This document shows positions 60,231 through 64,000 of a DNA stretch of 64,000 nt, piece by piece. This DNA comes from Hyphodiscus hymeniophilus (Eukaryota > Ascomycota > Leotiomycetes > Helotiales > Hyphodiscaceae), in contig VNKQ01000004.1 of assembly GCA_016508695.1 (NCBI GenBank), positions 1,302,001 through 1,366,000 of the forward strand. Reading direction: 5' to 3'. Under the pieces are notes generated by a model. It did not search any database. It saw nothing but the letters and a program-made list of their open reading frames with translations, and was not told where the DNA came from. Position numbers and translations under genes: made by a program. How positions within the stretch are numbered: the stretch's first letter is position 1; every line of letters begins with the position of its first letter.

Positions 60231-62526
60231 ATGTCGGGAGATATTGAGAGTGATGATCCTGATGTTTCGGATGGTGGTTCGGAGAATGAATATAGTGACC
60301 ATGAACAAGATATAGGAAGAGAAGAGGACGATAACGCGGATATGGCCGAGCAGAAATACAGACCGGGCGATGATGGAAATGGAAAGGTTGGTGGATCGAC
60401 TGGCACTACGAAGCCAAAGTTAGATCCGAAAGACCCTTTGAGACCGCGGAGGAAGAAGGCAAGAAGAGCGTGTTTTGCTTGTCAAAGGGCACATCTGACT
60501 TGCGGTATGTTTCCCGGTATCATGTATTCTCGAAGGATATCTGATCTTTCTACCCTCTTCTGTTTCACCTCGCTCACACCATGTTGTACCAATTTACAGT
60601 GGCTAATACTATGTCCATTAGGGGATGAACGTCCGTGTCAACGTTGCATAAAACGAGGTCTTGCAGACGTTTGCCAAGACGGCGTAAGAAAGAAGGCAAA
60701 GTATCTTCACGATGCTCCTGCCGAAGCTCTGAGACCCGTGCTAGGTCCAAACTACAATCACGTCAACAACGATAGACCAAACAACGATGGGCAGTCTACA
60801 AATGGTGCGTCTGTCTCCGAGAACTCACCTGGGCTCGGCGGTGGATTCTTCCCTCAAGCCGACACTTCTCCAACATATCAGATTTTTGCTGGGAATCAAT
60901 CAAACCAAATGCCGCCTCCCCTACAAACAAGGTTATCATTTACAGGTCAGCAATCACCACTATCGCCCGAGTACACGAACCCCAACAGGCAGAACTCGAT
61001 GGGCATGTCCGTTCCGCAGGTATCAAATGAGGTTCAGAACACATTCTTCGATCCCAGCAACCCCGCACTTTTCAACTTCGACCTTGAGGGACTGAATTTC
61101 GGGAATCATTACGGTGCATTGGAGTTTGGAATGCTTGGACACATGTCATCGGGAGCAGCAGAAACACCTCCTAAAGATCCCAACAGCGGGTCGATCTCTT
61201 CTATGAGCGATGTCAACTTTAATGGAGGCGTGTTTGGCAACAACATACCTCAATATGGCCAAACCCCGATATACTCACAAGAAATGCTCCCAGACTTTAT
61301 TGGAATTAGCCGGCAAGATAGTGGTGGCCAGATGTTTGGTGCTCACCATGGCCTTCCACACGCCTACGCAATAGCAACAGGACCTACCAGCCATCATAGT
61401 CCGAGTACAGATGCAAGCCCGTCAGCGAGCATGGATTATCACAGCTCACCCACGCACAACAATTACACACCAAATACAACACCTCATCCTCCTACTGCAG
61501 CTGCAAACCGTCCTCCGAAACGCCAAGAGACGAAAATGTCCGGAGTACCAACTGGGAAGTTCGGTCCAGCATCAGTGCTTGGCAAACGAACACGCGACCC
61601 TTCCTCCATCTATGATACCGTTCACGAGCCTTACTCTTACACGACTGGCTTCCACAACCTGACAGCTTTCCTGCAACGACGATTCTCCGCCAACAAGACA
61701 CTCCGAATAGCCAAGTCGCTGGCATCAATCCGGCCTTCCTTTATCTCTTGTACCAAAACCCTGAATCGACAAGATCTGATTTTCATGGAAAAGTGTTTCC
61801 AGAGAACCCTTTTCGAGTACGAAGATTTTATGCTGAATTGCTGTACACCCACTCTCGTCTGTCGTCGCACAGGTGAAATAGCTGCTGTCAATAAGGAGTT
61901 TACTCTCCTTACCGGCTGGAAAAAGGATGTACTGTTGGGCAAGGAAGCCAATTTGAACGTCAATACGGGAAAGGGGGGGTCGACTGAGAACAGTTCAGGA
62001 CCAGCAAGTCTAGGTAATACTGGACGAGCCGGGCTAGCTACTCCGCGCATGCGTCCCATGACCATCAGCGATATCAACAAAGAAGGCCGTCCGCAACCAG
62101 TTTTCCTGGCTGAGCTACTTGATGATGACAGTGTGATCGAATTCTACGAAGATTTTGCACGACTGGCCTTCGGTGATAGTCGAGGCAGTGTGACAACACG
62201 ATGCAAGCTTCTAAAATACCAGACGAAAGAAGCAGTTGAAGGTTCACCAGACGAGAAAGAAACGAAAAGCATGACGAAGAAAGAAGTTAAGGGCGGTATT
62301 GGCGGGATGGGAAATCGAATTCGCGAAATCGATGCTGAGCATGGTATTGGTCGATTAGAGAGAGATGGCAAGATGGATTGTAGTTATTGCTGGACAGTCA
62401 AAAGGGACGTATTTGATATTCCCATGTTGATTGTCATGAACGTAAGTTCCACCCTCGCTCTGAAGTTATTGATGTCCTTCATAGAACTTTGCTGATTCAA
62501 TTGGGCAGTTCCTTCCTTGCATCTAA
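60231..62526 (+). CDS. ERT1: Transcription activator of gluconeogenesis ERT1/AcuK
   Basis: Exons 60231-60504, 60622-62441 and 62509-62526 encode 703 residues. After an acidic N terminus, DPKDPLRPRRKKARRACFACQRAHLTCG is joined to DERPCQRCIKRGLADVCQDGVRKKAKYLHDAP, the Zn2Cys6 cluster (Cys81, 84, 91, 97, 100, 109) diagnostic of ERT1/AcuK. The C-terminal half holds a PAS-like domain (LVCRRTGEIAAVNKEFTLLTGW, FYEDFARLAFGDSRG) and the family's terminal MLIVMNFLPCI, which needs the tiny 18-bp last exon. In Aspergillus AcuK works with AcuM on gluconeogenic genes and iron-related functions. The first intron (60505-60621) is 117 bp, keeps frame and has no stop, so retention would insert 39 residues into the zinc cluster. 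Confidence 0.95.
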
Positions 62527-63348
62527 AAGAGCGTCTTGACACCGGGCATGAGAGTGAGATTGCATGGAAATGGAGTGACGGATTGAGATTCGGACGGGTC
62601 ATGCATGGATTGGCAGGAAAGGGACCAGCTAGCTCTGGGCGGCGTTCTGGATTTCGTTTCTTGGCGGAGTGGTTCTTGTGTATGGTACGATTGACGAAGA
62701 GCAAATCATCTGTAGATGTTGCTGCTGGACATAAAAGATGCTGTGTTGGATAAATCAAACGCAAAAAGTTAAAAGCATTTCCCGACTACATCTGGTGCCT
62801 TAGTCTTGGTGATATAATCCCATTCTGCGCTTGGCAATGGAGGAATTTCTCATATCTTAGTCTTTGACTGATTGGGAGTTCAGGCAATGAGATACAAGAA
62901 AAATATTGTCTGAAACTTAGATTGCTTGCAACAGCCTGCGTCCTACAGTATGAGCCTCGCAAGAAACACAAAAACAAGAGTCTCTGGCCCCCAAATCATT
63001 CGTAGTGTTGGAGCGATTGCGAATCTGGAGAGAAATTATTAGGTATATAGGATATTGAGAAGTCGACTATTGCAAGTTCGACTACAGTATCGATAAGTCA
63101 GTCGATCGAGGCTCCCGAGAGCTGCAGGCTTCTTTCCGTCATCGGCCTGAGTCACCTGCAGCCCACCAGGCCCTGGTGGGCTCTTCAGCCTTGCTTACAC
63201 ATCCATATCGATACAGCTGTACCTCACTACACCGACGTTCCTCTCCAACTCCCCTTCCCTATACCCTAGATCCAGTCTCCCAATTTCTGCTGACTCTAAA
63301 TCCCTTCATCGCGAATCAAGTGAGCTATAGTGAGCTATAGCGAGCAAA
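62527..63348. other. Intergenic region ERT1 / FMN1
   Basis: About 820 bp between two rightward genes with no supportable ORF. Just before the FMN1 start is a short direct repeat (TGAGCTATAG twice, about 63321-63340). A GC-rich stretch lies at about 63110-63190. Confidence 0.55.
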
Positions 63349-64000
63349 ATGCGACCAGATGGCCCCCGTCCAACCATCATTGGCCCCGACTCCGGTCCTG
63401 AGCCTCCATTTCCACTACGCATGAAGGGAGACGTCGTCTCTGGATTTGGTAGAGGCTCAAAGGAGGTGTGTCCATGGAAACTCTATCCCATTTCCATGCA
63501 GCCAGGTCATAGCCAGCTTGCTAATTGCTCCCACCACAGCTCGGCATCCCCACAGCCAACATACCAGTCGATGGCGTACCGTGGATTGCGGATTGCAAAT
63601 CTGGCGTCTACTTCGGCTGGTCCTGCATTCGTCTTCCAGCAGACCACCCAGATCGCTCCTCTCCCTCAGTCTCTCCTCCCTCTGCGTCATCGGCCGATTG
63701 TCTCCCAGCAGCCAAGGCCGCAGAGGGCTACCGCATCTACCCCATGGTGATGTCTATTGGCTACAACCCGTTCTACAAGAACACCGTACGGAGTGCGGAG
63801 GTACACGTACTACACGAGTTCAAAAAAGACTTTTATGGGAGCCAGATGGCAATTAGTATTCTGGGATTCATTAGGCCCGAATACGATTACGTATCCGTGG
63901 AAAGTTTGATTGAGGATATTAAGACGGATATTGAGGTTACAAAGACGAGTCTGAAGAGGGAGGCATGGGAGAGGGGTACAGGGGATGCGTACTTATGGGG
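63349..64000 (+). CDS. FMN1: Riboflavin kinase, partial (3' end beyond the right edge)
   Basis: Exons 63349-63465 and 63540-64000 give 192 residues before the window ends; family length suggests only a small tail is missing. The enzyme phosphorylates riboflavin with ATP to FMN. The N terminus MRPDGPRPTIIGPDSGPEPP, the nucleotide-binding VVSGFGRGSKE spliced to LGIPTAN (with the PTAN motif that binds Mg-ATP), SGVYFGW, MSIGYNPFYKN and the VHVLHEF strand are all diagnostic. The Ser/Pro insertion after CIRLPADHPD is a loop of the kind variable among fungi. The intron (63466-63539) has a GTGTGT donor and a CTAAT branch point. Confidence 0.95.

Overview
This window is nuclear DNA of a filamentous ascomycete (Pezizomycotina). 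The evidence is short introns of about 46-290 bp with GTRNGT donors and CTNAC-like branch points, the gene families (Zn2Cys6 regulators, WSC proteins, the giant DUF3638/DUF3645 protein, a Vivid-type LOV protein) and one strongly AT-rich island with the signature of repeat-induced point mutation (RIP). A leotiomycete such as a member of the Helotiales is my best guess, but the sequence alone does not prove it. I rebuilt exon-intron structures by eye, keeping reading frame across each junction and using conserved motifs to choose splice sites.

Left part (1-16 kb): a multi-WSC secreted protein running off the left edge (-), an AT-hook/C2H2 zinc-finger protein (+), a Zn2Cys6 transcription factor (+), an O6-alkylguanine-DNA alkyltransferase (-) with the broken remains of a second small conserved protein directly upstream in the same frame, and a 1753-residue WD40 protein (-).

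Middle (16-30 kb): long non-coding stretches with a small Ser-rich conserved fungal protein (-), the tRNA uracil-5 methyltransferase TRM2 (-) and alanine aminotransferase (-).

30-50 kb: a giant nine-exon DUF6606/DUF3638/DUF3645 protein (+) with one apparent frameshift; the mRNA cap guanine-N7 methyltransferase ABD1 (-) and the 26S proteasome lid subunit RPN7 (+) sharing a 349-bp divergent promoter; a Vivid/Envoy-like LOV blue-light photoreceptor (-); and an Mtr-like amino-acid transporter (-).

50-64 kb: a 3.5-kb RIP-degraded DNA transposon with near-perfect terminal inverted repeats, a Tc1/mariner DDE transposase remnant and a second unidentified decayed ORF on the opposite strand; next to it an MFS transporter (+), then the gluconeogenesis regulator ERT1/AcuK (+) and the start of riboflavin kinase FMN1 (+), cut by the right edge.

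The genes are mostly unrelated housekeeping and regulatory functions. I see no biosynthetic cluster, no CRISPR and no rRNA, and I recognised no tRNA gene. The most unusual items are the two-ORF transposon, the frameshift in the DUF3638 giant, the alkyltransferase locus with a lone TGA between two conserved domains, and the frame-preserving intron inside the ERT1 zinc cluster.
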